Origin: Ktedonobacteria bacterium brp13
GTDB lineage: Bacteria; Chloroflexota; Ktedonobacteria; Ktedonobacterales; Ktedonobacteraceae
Length of the DNA: 64,000 bases
NCBI GenBank assembly: GCA_015099395.1
Contig: AP024096.1
Coordinates: 5,394,001-5,458,000, forward strand
Direction of reading: 5' to 3'
Position 1 is the first letter of the stretch; each line of letters begins with the position of its first letter. Shown piece after piece: positions 18,994 to 25,922 of the stretch. Below the pieces are notes generated by a model. That model made no database searches and was not told the DNA's origin. It worked only from the letters and a program-made list of their open reading frames with translations. The translations under genes and the position numbers were made by a program.

Positions 18994-19488
18994 ATGATAA
19001 TGAAAAAGACCATGAAACCATTGCTGGGCGCAGTGGGTGTGACTGTTCTGAGTTTTGGAGCAATGTTAGGAATCACCGCGCCAGCTTTCGCTGCTACCGA
19101 TGCTCCAGTAGCTCCGGTTGCCTCTGTAACAACTGCGAGCCCTGCTGAGGTTACACCTCTCTATGATCCTCATGATATTGATCAAGATATTACGAACACT
19201 CCCTCTTTTAGAGTTTCCGTTACCTCTGGTAATGTTACCAGTGGTGGTGGTGGTGGTGGTGGTGGTGGTGGTGGTGCTAATATTACTGGTAGTTGCAGTA
19301 GTGCAGGTACTATAACTCAAACAGCTAGTGGTACATCTAGTACAGCTAATGCAACTTTTACAAGTTCTACCTCTTGTGTCGCTGGTGGTGGTAACGGTGG
19401 TGCCGGTGGTAGCAGTGGTGCCGCTAACGGTGGTGATACAAGCATCAACTTCACGAGCGATATAAAAAACAGCAATAAGATTAAATGA
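18994..19488 (+). CDS. Array gene A: secreted Gly-rich protein
   Basis: 164 residues. The signal peptide MKPLLGAVGVTVLSFGAMLG ends at APAFA, shared with four paralogues downstream. The mature protein has an Ala/Pro/Val segment, the motif PLYDPHDIDQDITNTPSF, a run of 11 glycines, a region with two Cys (GSCSSAG and SSTSCVAGG), then GGNGGAGGSSGAANGG and the family ending DIKNSNKIK. It is translated from ACGAAAGGTACAAAATG. It lacks the acidic C-terminal tail of paralogues C and E; its stop leads straight into the leader of gene B, 36 bases away, with no terminator between them. Confidence 0.85.
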   Translation: MIMKKTMKPLLGAVGVTVLSFGAMLGITAPAFAATDAPVAPVASVTTASPAEVTPLYDPHDIDQDITNTPSFRVSVTSGNVTSGGGGGGGGGGGANITGSCSSAGTITQTASGTSSTANATFTSSTSCVAGGGNGGAGGSSGAANGGDTSINFTSDIKNSNKIK

Positions 19489-19524
19489 AATGCATAGCAC
19501 AAATTTGATTACGAAAGGTACAAA

Positions 19525-20019
19525 ATGATGATGAAGAAGATAATGAAACCATTGCTGAGCGCAGTGGGTGTGACTGCTCTGAGTTTTGGGGCCATGTTAG
19601 GAATCACCGCACCAGCTTTCGCTGCTACCGATGCTCCAGTAGCTCCGGTTGCCGCTATAACAACAGCGAGCCCTGCTGAGTTTACACCTCTCTATGATCC
19701 CCATGATATTGATCAAGATATTACGAACACTCCCTCTTTTAGCGTTTCCGTTACCTCTGGTAATGTTACCAGTGGTACTGGTGGTAGTGGTGGTAGTGGT
19801 GGTAGTGGTGGTATTACTAATAGTTGCAGTAGTGCAGGTACTATAACTCAAACAGCTAGTGGTGCAGGCAGTGCAGCTGCTGCAGTTTTTACAATTTCTA
19901 CATCTTGTGCCGCTGCTGGTGGTAACGGTGGTGCCGGTGGTTCCAGTGGTCCCGCTACCGGCGGTAATACAAGCATCAACTTCGCGAGTGATATAAAAAA
20001 CAGCAATAAGATTCAATGA
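19525..20019 (+). CDS. Array gene B: secreted Gly-rich protein, tail cut by TGA
   Basis: 164 residues and the closest relative of gene A: the same signal peptide, PLYDPHDIDQDITNTPSF, the two-Cys region and the ending DIKNSNKIQ. The poly-Gly stretch of A is replaced by GGSGGSGGSGG. After KIQ the frame meets TGA, but the next 25 codons still match the acidic tail of paralogues C and E (HSYDDSS then SDTDAN). Gene B therefore looks truncated by a recent stop, unless the stop is read through. It is probably co-transcribed with gene A, since only the short 36-base leader precedes it. Confidence 0.85.
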   Translation: MMMKKIMKPLLSAVGVTALSFGAMLGITAPAFAATDAPVAPVAAITTASPAEFTPLYDPHDIDQDITNTPSFSVSVTSGNVTSGTGGSGGSGGSGGITNSCSSAGTITQTASGAGSAAAAVFTISTSCAAAGGNGGAGGSSGPATGGNTSINFASDIKNSNKIQ

Positions 20020-20097
20020 CCTAAGCATCATAGTTACGATGATAGCAGTGCTAGCAGCGATACCGATGCTAACAGCGATGACACCGATGACTTCTAG
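20020..20097 (+). pseudogene. Untranslated remnant of the gene B tail
   Basis: In frame with gene B after its TGA, 25 sense codons run to TAG at 20095-20097 and encode HHSYDDSSASSDTDAN-like acidic sequence ending in DDTDDF. Paralogue C has CTA at the position of the TGA, so two bases differ. It is still well conserved, so either the stop is recent or readthrough gives a longer product. Confidence 0.6.
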
Positions 20098-20108
20098 TCG
20101 GTAATCGT

Positions 20109-20151
20109 AAAGGCTCATGCTTACGCCACCCTGGCATAAGCATGAGCCTTT
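20109..20151 (+). terminator. Array terminator 1
   Basis: AAAGGCTCATGCTTA pairs with TAAGCATGAGCCTTT around a short loop. Nearly the same hairpin ends genes C, D and E. It follows the TAG of the gene B tail, not the TGA, which suggests the longer frame was the original gene. Confidence 0.85.
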
Positions 20152-20164
20152 GAAGACCATTGAA

Positions 20165-20197
20165 GAGAGCGCGCCACCGTTATGGTAGCGCGCTCTC
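20165..20197. terminator. GC-rich hairpin duplicated with the array
   Basis: GAGAGCGCGC and GCGCGCTCTC face each other around ACCGTTATGGT. A copy also follows gene C, and a weaker one gene D. After gene E an IS-like element occupies its place. On the minus strand it would lie just after the rplA stop, so it was probably the terminator of the rplK-rplA unit. Confidence 0.65.
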
Positions 20198-20211
20198 GCT
20201 GGTGTATCGTG

Positions 20212-20321
20212 TATTCTTAGCTCAGAGGCTGCAAAGCAGTCGCGGTAACCACGGCATCTCCCCTTATGCTATCCAGGTGACGAAGCTACTTACCACCGAT
20301 AATAAGAACAACGAGTCGGTG
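20212..20321 (-). pseudogene. Fused remnants of rplA, nusG and secE
   Basis: Bases 20212-20245 match the 3' end of rplA, including its stop (native 26475-26502). From 20243 to 20321 the sequence matches the nusG start, the nusG-secE gap and the secE 3' end (native 28389-28470), for example CCAGGTGACGAAGCTACTTA. The join lies at a shared CGG. Everything between the two parts, about 1.9 kb in the native locus, is missing. This is a duplicated block that later lost its middle. Confidence 0.85.
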
Positions 20322-20410
20322 AAGAACTTTCTCCCATGATCCTGCCATGGCTTTTGCCCTTTTGTTTCGTTACTGGTCTCCCCAGCAATAATTTTCAGAC
20401 CCTGCTCCCC

Positions 20411-20570
20411 CAGCAAAAGATAAGACAATAGTCCTTTGTTCAAGACAATGAAGTCCCAATTACGCTCGCTAATTGTCCCGCGTATGCTCATCAGGAAGTC
20501 TATTTGGCCGAGTCTCGTGTCGCCTGGTTGGTCTCTCTCCTCTCGCCTACCCATAGGTATAAAGAATTAG
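20411..20570. repeat. Spacer module of the array, copy 2
   Basis: Starts CAGCAAAAGATAAGACAATAG and continues through ATCAGGAAGTCTATTTGG to TAAAGAATTAGCTATTCAC. It is longer than copy 1 and close to the copies at 22247 and 23818. It has no coding capacity that I trust. Confidence 0.75.
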
Positions 20571-20827
20571 CTATTCACTACGTACGGGTCTATGTTGTTC
20601 CGTGCGCAAAACTGCGTTGGCAATTCTTCGCGAGCGCAGTGCTTCGCTCTTATTTTTAGCCATACAACCGTTTTCCTTGTGTTTTCTGAGGAGCGCTCTC
20701 TCTTGCGGTTAAGCATGCATACATATCCCAACGTATTCTTTTCTATTTTTAAAAGCAAATACGCATAAAATAGTATTTCATTTATTTTACTTCATACTAT
20801 GTGTACATATACTTATTGGCGGCTATT

Positions 20828-20864
20828 TATAATAATTTTACCAAGACGAAATATTTATTTCGTC
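20828..20864 (+). promoter_or_regulatory. Array promoter 2: TATAAT plus perfect palindrome
   Basis: TATAAT at 20828-20833 is followed 12 bases later by the perfect 20-base palindrome GACGAAATATTTATTTCGTC (20845-20864). The central bases differ from those in promoters 3 and 4, but the dyad is kept, which suggests selection for the symmetry. Confidence 0.6.
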
Positions 20865-20968
20865 TGGAACGTTAGCAGTAAACCAGTTATTTATAGCAAA
20901 AAATTAACTGATTTACGCATAAAATTGAATGAAATGCATAGCACAAATTTAGTTACGAAAGGTACAAA

Positions 20969-22054
20969 ATGATGACGAAGAAGATAATGAAACCATTGCT
21001 GGGTGCAGTGGGTGTGACTGCTCTGAGTTGTGGGGCCATATTAGGAATCACCGCGCCAGCTTTCGCTGATGCTGGCACTCCGGTATTTACGGTATTTCCG
21101 GTATATATGGTAGATTTTGTAAAAACAGCCAGACCTGCTGTTTCCGGTGCTCCGGTTGCTATAGTAGCCTTTGCAACAACAGCCAGACCTGCTGTTTCCG
21201 ATGCTCCGGTTGCTCCGGTTGCCTTTGTAACAACAGCCAGACCTGCTGTTTCCGGTGCTCCGGTTGCCGCTGTAACAACAGCCAGACCTGCTGTTTCCGG
21301 TGCTCCGGTTGCCCCGGTTGCCGCTGTAACAACAGCCAGACCTGCTGTTTCCGGTGCTCCGGTTGCCCCGGTTGCCGCTGTGACAACAGCCAGACCTGCT
21401 GTTTCCGGTGCTCCGGTTGCCCCGGTTGCCGCTGTAACAACAGCCAGACCTGCTGTTTCCGGTGCTCCGGTTGCTCCGGTTGCCGCTGTAACAACAGCCA
21501 GACCTGCTGTTTCCGGTGCTCCGGTTGCTCCGGTTGCCGCTGTAACAACAGCCAGACCTGCTGTTTCCGGTGCTCCGGTTGCTCCAGTTGCCGCTGTAAC
21601 AACAGCCAGACCTGCTGTTTCCGGTGCTCCGGCTGCTCCGGTTGCCGCTGTGACAACAGCGAGCCCTGCTGTTGTTACACCTCTCCATGATCGTGATTTT
21701 GATATTACTAGCAAGGCAAAGAACAATCTCTCTTCTACCGCTTCCGCTACCGCTGGTGCCGCTGCCAGTGGTACTGGTGGTAATGGTGGTAATGGTGGTA
21801 CTGGTGGTAATGGTGGTAATAGTGGTGTCGCTTGTGCCGCCAATAGCAGTATGATCCTTTGTATCGCTATTCCCGGTGGTAACGGCGGTAACGCTAACGG
21901 TGGTGCTGGTGGTGCCAGTGGTGCCGCTAGAGGTGGTGATGCGACAAACACCATCAAGACTGATGCAAAAAACAGCAATAAGATTCAACTACCTGAGTAT
22001 CATAGTTACGAAGATAGCAGCGATACCGATGCTAACAACGATGACAACTGGTAA
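20969..22054 (+). CDS. Array gene C: secreted protein with 18-residue repeats
   Basis: 361 residues. Shared signal peptide (MKPLLGAVGVTALSCGAILG) ending APAFA. Residues ~54-230 are ten tandem copies of an 18-residue unit, TARPAVSGAPVAPVAAVT; one copy is three residues short and the first ones are diverged. A Gly-rich part follows (GTGGNGGNGGTGGNGGNSG) with two Cys, then the family segment GGDATNTIKTDAKNSNKIQ and the intact acidic tail YHSYEDSSDTDANNDDNW. No membrane anchor or sorting signal is seen. The repeat looks able to form an extended Pro-rich rod. A role in the cell surface or spore coat is inference only. Confidence 0.85.
   Translation: MMTKKIMKPLLGAVGVTALSCGAILGITAPAFADAGTPVFTVFPVYMVDFVKTARPAVSGAPVAIVAFATTARPAVSDAPVAPVAFVTTARPAVSGAPVAAVTTARPAVSGAPVAPVAAVTTARPAVSGAPVAPVAAVTTARPAVSGAPVAPVAAVTTARPAVSGAPVAPVAAVTTARPAVSGAPVAPVAAVTTARPAVSGAPVAPVAAVTTARPAVSGAPAAPVAAVTTASPAVVTPLHDRDFDITSKAKNNLSSTASATAGAAASGTGGNGGNGGTGGNGGNSGVACAANSSMILCIAIPGGNGGNANGGAGGASGAARGGDATNTIKTDAKNSNKIQLPEYHSYEDSSDTDANNDDNW
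21127..21660 (+). repeat. 54-bp tandem repeat inside gene C
   Basis: Ten units of 54 bp (one of 45 bp) encode TARPAVSGAPVAPVAAVT. The central units differ by only one or two bases (GCCCCGG or GCTCCGG, GTAAC or GTGAC), so the array is young or being homogenised. Length variation between strains is likely. Confidence 0.9.
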
Positions 22055-22058
22055 TCGT

Positions 22059-22101
22059 AAAGGCTCATGCTTACGCCAAGGTGGTGTAAGCATGAGCCTT
22101 T
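22059..22101 (+). terminator. Array terminator 2
   Basis: AAAGGCTCATGCTTAC pairs with GTAAGCATGAGCCTTT immediately after the gene C stop. A GCGCGCC..GGTAGCGCGC hairpin follows at 22118-22143, a copy of the one at 20165. Confidence 0.85.
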
Positions 22102-22160
22102 GAAGACTATTGAAGAGGGCGCGCCACCGTTATGGTAGCGCGCTTCGCTGGTGTATCGTG

Positions 22161-22192
22161 TATTCTTAGCTCAGAGGCTGCAAAGCAGTCGC
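22161..22192 (-). pseudogene. Remnant of the rplA 3' end
   Basis: The stretch from ATTCTTAGCTCAGAGGCTGC to CAGTCGCAGCCGA matches the last ~10 codons and the stop of rplA (native 26478-26508). The following 55 bp up to the spacer module match nothing I recognise. It is the shortest of the three ribosomal remnants. Confidence 0.7.
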
Positions 22193-22246
22193 AGCCGACT
22201 GGCCCCATATTCATCAGGTGGCTCAAGTGACTCGTGTTGTTACCAG

Positions 22247-22405
22247 CAAGAGAAGACAATAGCCCTTTGTTCAAGACAATGAAGCCCCAATTACGCTCGC
22301 TAATTGTCCTACGTATGATCATCAGGAAGTCTATTTGGACGGGTCTCGTGTAGCCTGATTGGTCTCTCTCCTCTCTCCTACCCATAGGTATAAAGGATTA
22401 GCTAT
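22247..22405. repeat. Spacer module of the array, copy 3
   Basis: Starts AGAGAAGACAATAGCCC, includes ATCAGGAAGTCTATTTGG and ends near the TAAAGGATTAGCTATTCAC block. It is about 90% alike with copy 2 by eye. Confidence 0.75.
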
Positions 22406-22658
22406 TCACTACGTACGGGTCTCTGTTGTTCCGTACGCAAAACGTCGTTGGTAATTCTTCGCGAGCGCATTGCTTCGCTCTTATTTTTAGCCATACAACC
22501 GTTTTCCTTTTGTTTTCTGAGGAGCTCTCTCTCTTGCTGTTCAGCGTGTATGCATGTCCCAACGTATTCTTGTCTATTTTTAAATGCAAATATGCATAAA
22601 ATAATATTTCATTTATTTTACTTCCGACCATGTGTAAATATACTTATTGGCAGTTATT

Positions 22659-22693
22659 TATAATGATTTTACGAGACGAAATAAATATTTCGT
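22659..22693 (+). promoter_or_regulatory. Array promoter 3: TATAAT plus palindrome
   Basis: TATAAT at 22659-22664 and the perfect palindrome ACGAAATAAATATTTCGT at 22676-22693. The 5' UTR also keeps the GTAAACCAGTT / AACTGATTTAC pair and ends in ACGAAAGGTACAAAATG. Confidence 0.6.
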
Positions 22694-22799
22694 ACGGAAA
22701 TTTAGTAGTAAACCAGTTATTTTATAGCAAGAAAATTAACTGATTTACGTATAAAGTGAACGAAGTGCATAGCACAAATTTGGTTACGAAAGGTACAAA

Positions 22800-23450
22800 A
22801 TGATGATGAAGAAAACAATGAAACCATTGCTGGGTGCAGTGGGTGCGACTGCTCTGAGTTTTGGGGCAATATTAGGAATCACCGTGCCAGCTTTCGCTGA
22901 TGCCGTTGCTCCGGTAGTCTCTGTATACGGACCAACCCACGTTTGCGGTACAGGAACGGCACCCGTCCTCCTCGCGACGTTAGCACCTGGTCAAGCATTG
23001 CAGGGATATGTAGTGACCTCGGGGGTTCCGGGTGCCTATGCCCTCATTATGGATAACGCTGGTTTCTCAGAAGGGTTCTCTGATGCTACTTCTGACTCTA
23101 ATCCATTCACAATTCCAGAGAATACCTCTACCACAAATGTTGTTGTATCTGCTTGTGTTTCTCACGTGGGTACAGTAGGTGCCGTTACTCTTCAGATTTT
23201 GGATGCGACAGAGAGCCCTGTGGATGGAAGACCTCTCTATCATGAGCATGAGCCTAATATTACTATCAATGTAACTCCCCATGCTACCGCTACCGTTGGT
23301 AATGTTACCGCTAACGCTACCGGTAACGGTGGTGACGTTAGCAATAGCGGTAATGCGACAAGCACCAACACGAATAATCTAAAAAATATCAACAAGCTTC
23401 GACTATCGTCTCGTAGTAAGTCCTATCATAGTTACAAGGGTAACAACTAG
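22800..23450 (+). CDS. Array gene D: secreted protein with an extra globular part
   Basis: 216 residues. Same signal peptide ending VPAFA. Unlike its paralogues, residues ~40-145 look like a folded beta-rich domain with two Cys (THVCGTG and VSACVSH), which may form a disulphide after export. The end returns to family style: HEHEPNITINVTPHATATVGNV, GNGGDVSNSGNATSTN, then LKNINKLR and a YHSYKGNN tail shorter than in C and E. The start has the shared ACGAAAGG site. No known domain is recognised. It shows that the array exchanges the middle of the protein while keeping both ends. Confidence 0.85.
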   Translation: MMMKKTMKPLLGAVGATALSFGAILGITVPAFADAVAPVVSVYGPTHVCGTGTAPVLLATLAPGQALQGYVVTSGVPGAYALIMDNAGFSEGFSDATSDSNPFTIPENTSTTNVVVSACVSHVGTVGAVTLQILDATESPVDGRPLYHEHEPNITINVTPHATATVGNVTANATGNGGDVSNSGNATSTNTNNLKNINKLRLSSRSKSYHSYKGNN

Positions 23451-23461
23451 TCGGTAATCGT

Positions 23462-23502
23462 AAAGACTCATGCTTACGCTACACTGGCGTAAGCATGAGC
23501 CA
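23462..23502 (+). terminator. Array terminator 3
   Basis: AAAGACTCATGCTTACGC faces GCGTAAGCATGAGCCATT. It is the same hairpin as after genes B, C and E but with two mismatches at the base. Confidence 0.75.
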
Positions 23503-23568
23503 TTGAAGACCATTGAAGAGAGCACGCCGCCGTTATGGGAGCGCGCTCTCTTTGATGTGTATTGTATT

Positions 23569-23805
23569 ATTAGCGCAGAGACTTCAAAGTAGTCGCGGCC
23601 GAAACATCCAGATGGATGCGCCAAGGGACATCGTGCTTGTCAATGTAATACTCTTAATATCAGATCATCAAGACCAACAAAGTCTGCGCCTGCGCTCTCG
23701 GCCTTCACGGTGGGCAGCAGCTTTGCTACTTGACTTAGCAGGTTCGCGGCACTCGTCACGGGCCATAGCTTTCACTGCCTCATCGGTTGTCTGAACACTG
23801 TCCAT
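23569..23805 (-). pseudogene. Composite remnant of rplA and secE
   Basis: Bases ~23569-23657 match the rplA 3' end (native 26481-26570, for example GCGGCCGAAACATCCAGATG). About 23661-23705 matches an internal rplA part (native ~26889-26935, ATCATCAAGACCAAC). From ~23708 to 23805 it matches the N-terminal half of secE (native 28665-28765, CTTGACTTAGCAGGTTCGCGG). Internal parts of rplA and all of rplK and nusG are missing. Several frame-breaking differences show it is dead. Confidence 0.85.
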
Positions 23806-23817
23806 TGCCCTGCTCCC

Positions 23818-23985
23818 CTAGCAAAAGATAAGACCATAGTCCTTTGTTCGTGACAATGCAGCCCCAATTACGCTCGCTAGTTGTCCTACGTATGCTCATC
23901 AGGAAGTCTATTTGGCCTGGTCTCGTGTAATCTGGTTGGTCTCTCTCCTCTATTCTACCCATAGTTATAAAGAATTGGCTATTCA
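23818..23985. repeat. Spacer module of the array, copy 4
   Basis: Starts TAGCAAAAGATAAGACCATAG, includes ATCAGGAAGTCTATTTGG and ends TAAAGAATTGGCTATTCAC. About 120 bp of unrelated sequence (23990-24115) follows before similarity to the other units resumes. Confidence 0.75.
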
Positions 23986-24313
23986 CTACTTACTTTAGTG
24001 CTTAGTCTAAATTCTTATGAAGCCAGATAGGAAGGGGCTTGAGCACTATTCTTATGGAAATGGTCTCGGCCTGCTCCACAAGCCACTTCACACGAAATTA
24101 GTCTAAACATCAAACTTACTGGTCTATGTTGTTCCTTACGTAAAACTTCGTTTGTAATTCTTCGCTCGAGCATTGCTTCGCTCTTATTTTTAGCAATACA
24201 ACAGTTTTCCTTTTATTTTCTGAAGAGCTCTCTCTATTGCGATTCAGCGTGTATACATGTTCCAAAGTATTCTTTTCTATTTTTAAATGCCAATATACTT
24301 GTTAGCGGTTATT

Positions 24314-24349
24314 TATAATGATTTTACCGAGACGAAATAAATATTTCGT
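24314..24349 (+). promoter_or_regulatory. Array promoter 4: TATAAT plus palindrome
   Basis: TATAAT at 24314-24319 and the perfect palindrome ACGAAATAAATATTTCGT at 24332-24349, the same as promoter 3. Confidence 0.6.
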
Positions 24350-24458
24350 ACGGAACATTAGCAGTAAACCAGTTATTTTATAGCAAGAAAACTAACTGAT
24401 TTACGCATAAAGTGAAAGAAGTGCATAGCACAAATTTAGTTACGAAAGGTACAAAATA

Positions 24459-25853
24459 ATGGCGAAGAAAACAAGGAAACCATTGCTGAACGCAGTGGGT
24501 GTGACCGCTCTGAGTTTTGGGGCGATGTTAGGAATGGCCGCGCCAGCTTTCGCTGATGCCGTTGCTCCAGTTGCTCCTACAGATGCTGTAACAACAGCGA
24601 GCCCTGCTGATGCCGCTGCTCCTACAGATGCTGTAACAACAGCGATCCCTGCTGATGCCGCTGCTCCTACAGATGCTGTAACAACAGCGAGCCCTGCTGA
24701 TGCCGCTGCTCCGGCAGACGCTGTAACAACAGCGAGCCCTATGGATAGTGGATCTCCCTGGGATGAGCCTAAGCATGAGCCTAAGCATGAGCCTAAGCAT
24801 GAGATCACTTTCAAGGTAAAGTCGAAGAACGACAACGATAATAAGCTTAAGAGCGACATCGATAATAAGCTTAAGAGCGACATCGATAATAAGGTTAAGT
24901 CGAAAAACGACAACGATCTTAAGTCGAAAAACGACAACGATAATAAGGTTAAGTCGAAAAACGACAACGATAATAAGGTTAAGTCGAAAAACGACAACGA
25001 TCTTAAGTCGAAAAACGACAACGATCTTAAGTCGAAAAACGACAACGATAATAAGCTTAAGAGCGACATCGATAATAAGGTTAAGTCGAAAAACGACAAC
25101 GATAATAAGGCGAAGAGCGATGCCGATGCTAGTAATAGCGTTACCGTTAGCGCTACCGGTGGTTCCGTTAGCAATAGCGGTAACTCGACGAACGACATCG
25201 ATAATAAGGTTGAGACCAAGAACGACAACGATCTTAAGACCAAGAACGACAACGATCTTAAGACCAAGAACGACAACGATCTTAAGGCCAAGAACGATGC
25301 CGATCTTAAGTCGAAGAACGACAACGATCTTAAGACCAAGAACGACAACGATAATAAGGCCAAGAACGATGCCGATCTTAAGTCGAAGAACGACAACGAT
25401 AATAAGGCCAAGAACGATGCCGATCTTAAGTCGAAGAACGACAACGATCTTAAGACCAAGAACGACAACGATCTTAAAAACACTGTCAAGGCTCAAAAAC
25501 ATAAGTATCATAGCTACGATGATAGCAATGCTAGCACCGACGCTGTAACAACAGCGAGCCCTGATTCTTCCGCTGCTCCAGCTGCTCCAGCTGCTCCGGC
25601 AGACGCTGTAACAACAGCAATGCCTGATTCTTCCGCTGCTCCAGCTGCTCCAGCTGCTCCGGCAGACGCTGTAACAACAGCGAGCCCTGCTGATGTCGCT
25701 GCCCCAGCTGCTCCGGCAGAAGCTGCAACAACAGCGATGCCTGCTGATTCCGCTGCCCCAGCTGCTCCAGCAGAAGCTGTAACAACAGCGATGCCTACTT
25801 CTTCCGCAGACGCTGTAACAACAGCGAGCCCTGCTGACACCGATGACTTCTAG
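24459..25853 (+). CDS. Array gene E: secreted Lys-Asn-Asp repeat protein
   Basis: 464 residues. Shared signal peptide (KPLLNAVGVTALSFGAMLGM) ending APAFA. After four Ala/Pro units of the DAVTTASPADAAAPT type and EPKHEPKHEPKHE, residues ~125-350 are built of 8- and 10-residue units such as SKNDNDLK and SKNDNDNKVK. They are interrupted once by the family motif SATGGSVSNSGNSTNDIDNK. The YHSYDDSNAS motif follows, then a second Ala/Pro repeat block ending in DTDDF. The charged repeat is almost free of hydrophobic residues, so it is probably disordered or metal-binding; no function is known. The start follows ACGAAAGGTACAAAATAATG. Confidence 0.85.
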   Translation: MAKKTRKPLLNAVGVTALSFGAMLGMAAPAFADAVAPVAPTDAVTTASPADAAAPTDAVTTAIPADAAAPTDAVTTASPADAAAPADAVTTASPMDSGSPWDEPKHEPKHEPKHEITFKVKSKNDNDNKLKSDIDNKLKSDIDNKVKSKNDNDLKSKNDNDNKVKSKNDNDNKVKSKNDNDLKSKNDNDLKSKNDNDNKLKSDIDNKVKSKNDNDNKAKSDADASNSVTVSATGGSVSNSGNSTNDIDNKVETKNDNDLKTKNDNDLKTKNDNDLKAKNDADLKSKNDNDLKTKNDNDNKAKNDADLKSKNDNDNKAKNDADLKSKNDNDLKTKNDNDLKNTVKAQKHKYHSYDDSNASTDAVTTASPDSSAAPAAPAAPADAVTTAMPDSSAAPAAPAAPADAVTTASPADVAAPAAPAEAATTAMPADSAAPAAPAEAVTTAMPTSSADAVTTASPADTDDF

Positions 25854-25864
25854 TCGGTAATCGT

Positions 25865-25907
25865 AAAGGCTCATGCTTATGCTAGGGTAGCATAAGCATG
25901 AGCCTTT
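25865..25907 (+). terminator. Array terminator 4
   Basis: AAAGGCTCATGCTTATGC pairs with GCATAAGCATGAGCCTTT. The loop bases differ from the other copies but the stem is complete, with compensating changes (TATGC with GCATA). Confidence 0.85.
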
Positions 25908-25922
25908 GAAGACCATTGAAGA

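Noticed and set aside
20017-20097. Selenocysteine insertion in gene B
   Set aside because: No clear SECIS hairpin right after the TGA; paralogues have Leu, not Cys, at that position.
21127-21660. CRISPR array
   Set aside because: The repeats are 54 bp, contiguous and in frame, without unique spacers; they encode a repetitive protein segment.
20953-21978. Long reverse-strand proteins opposite gene C
   Set aside because: Low-complexity mirror of a repeat on the plus strand with no ribosome site; the same applies opposite gene E.
24830-25490. CRISPR or direct-repeat array
   Set aside because: Irregular 24/30-bp units without spacers, in an open frame behind a signal peptide.
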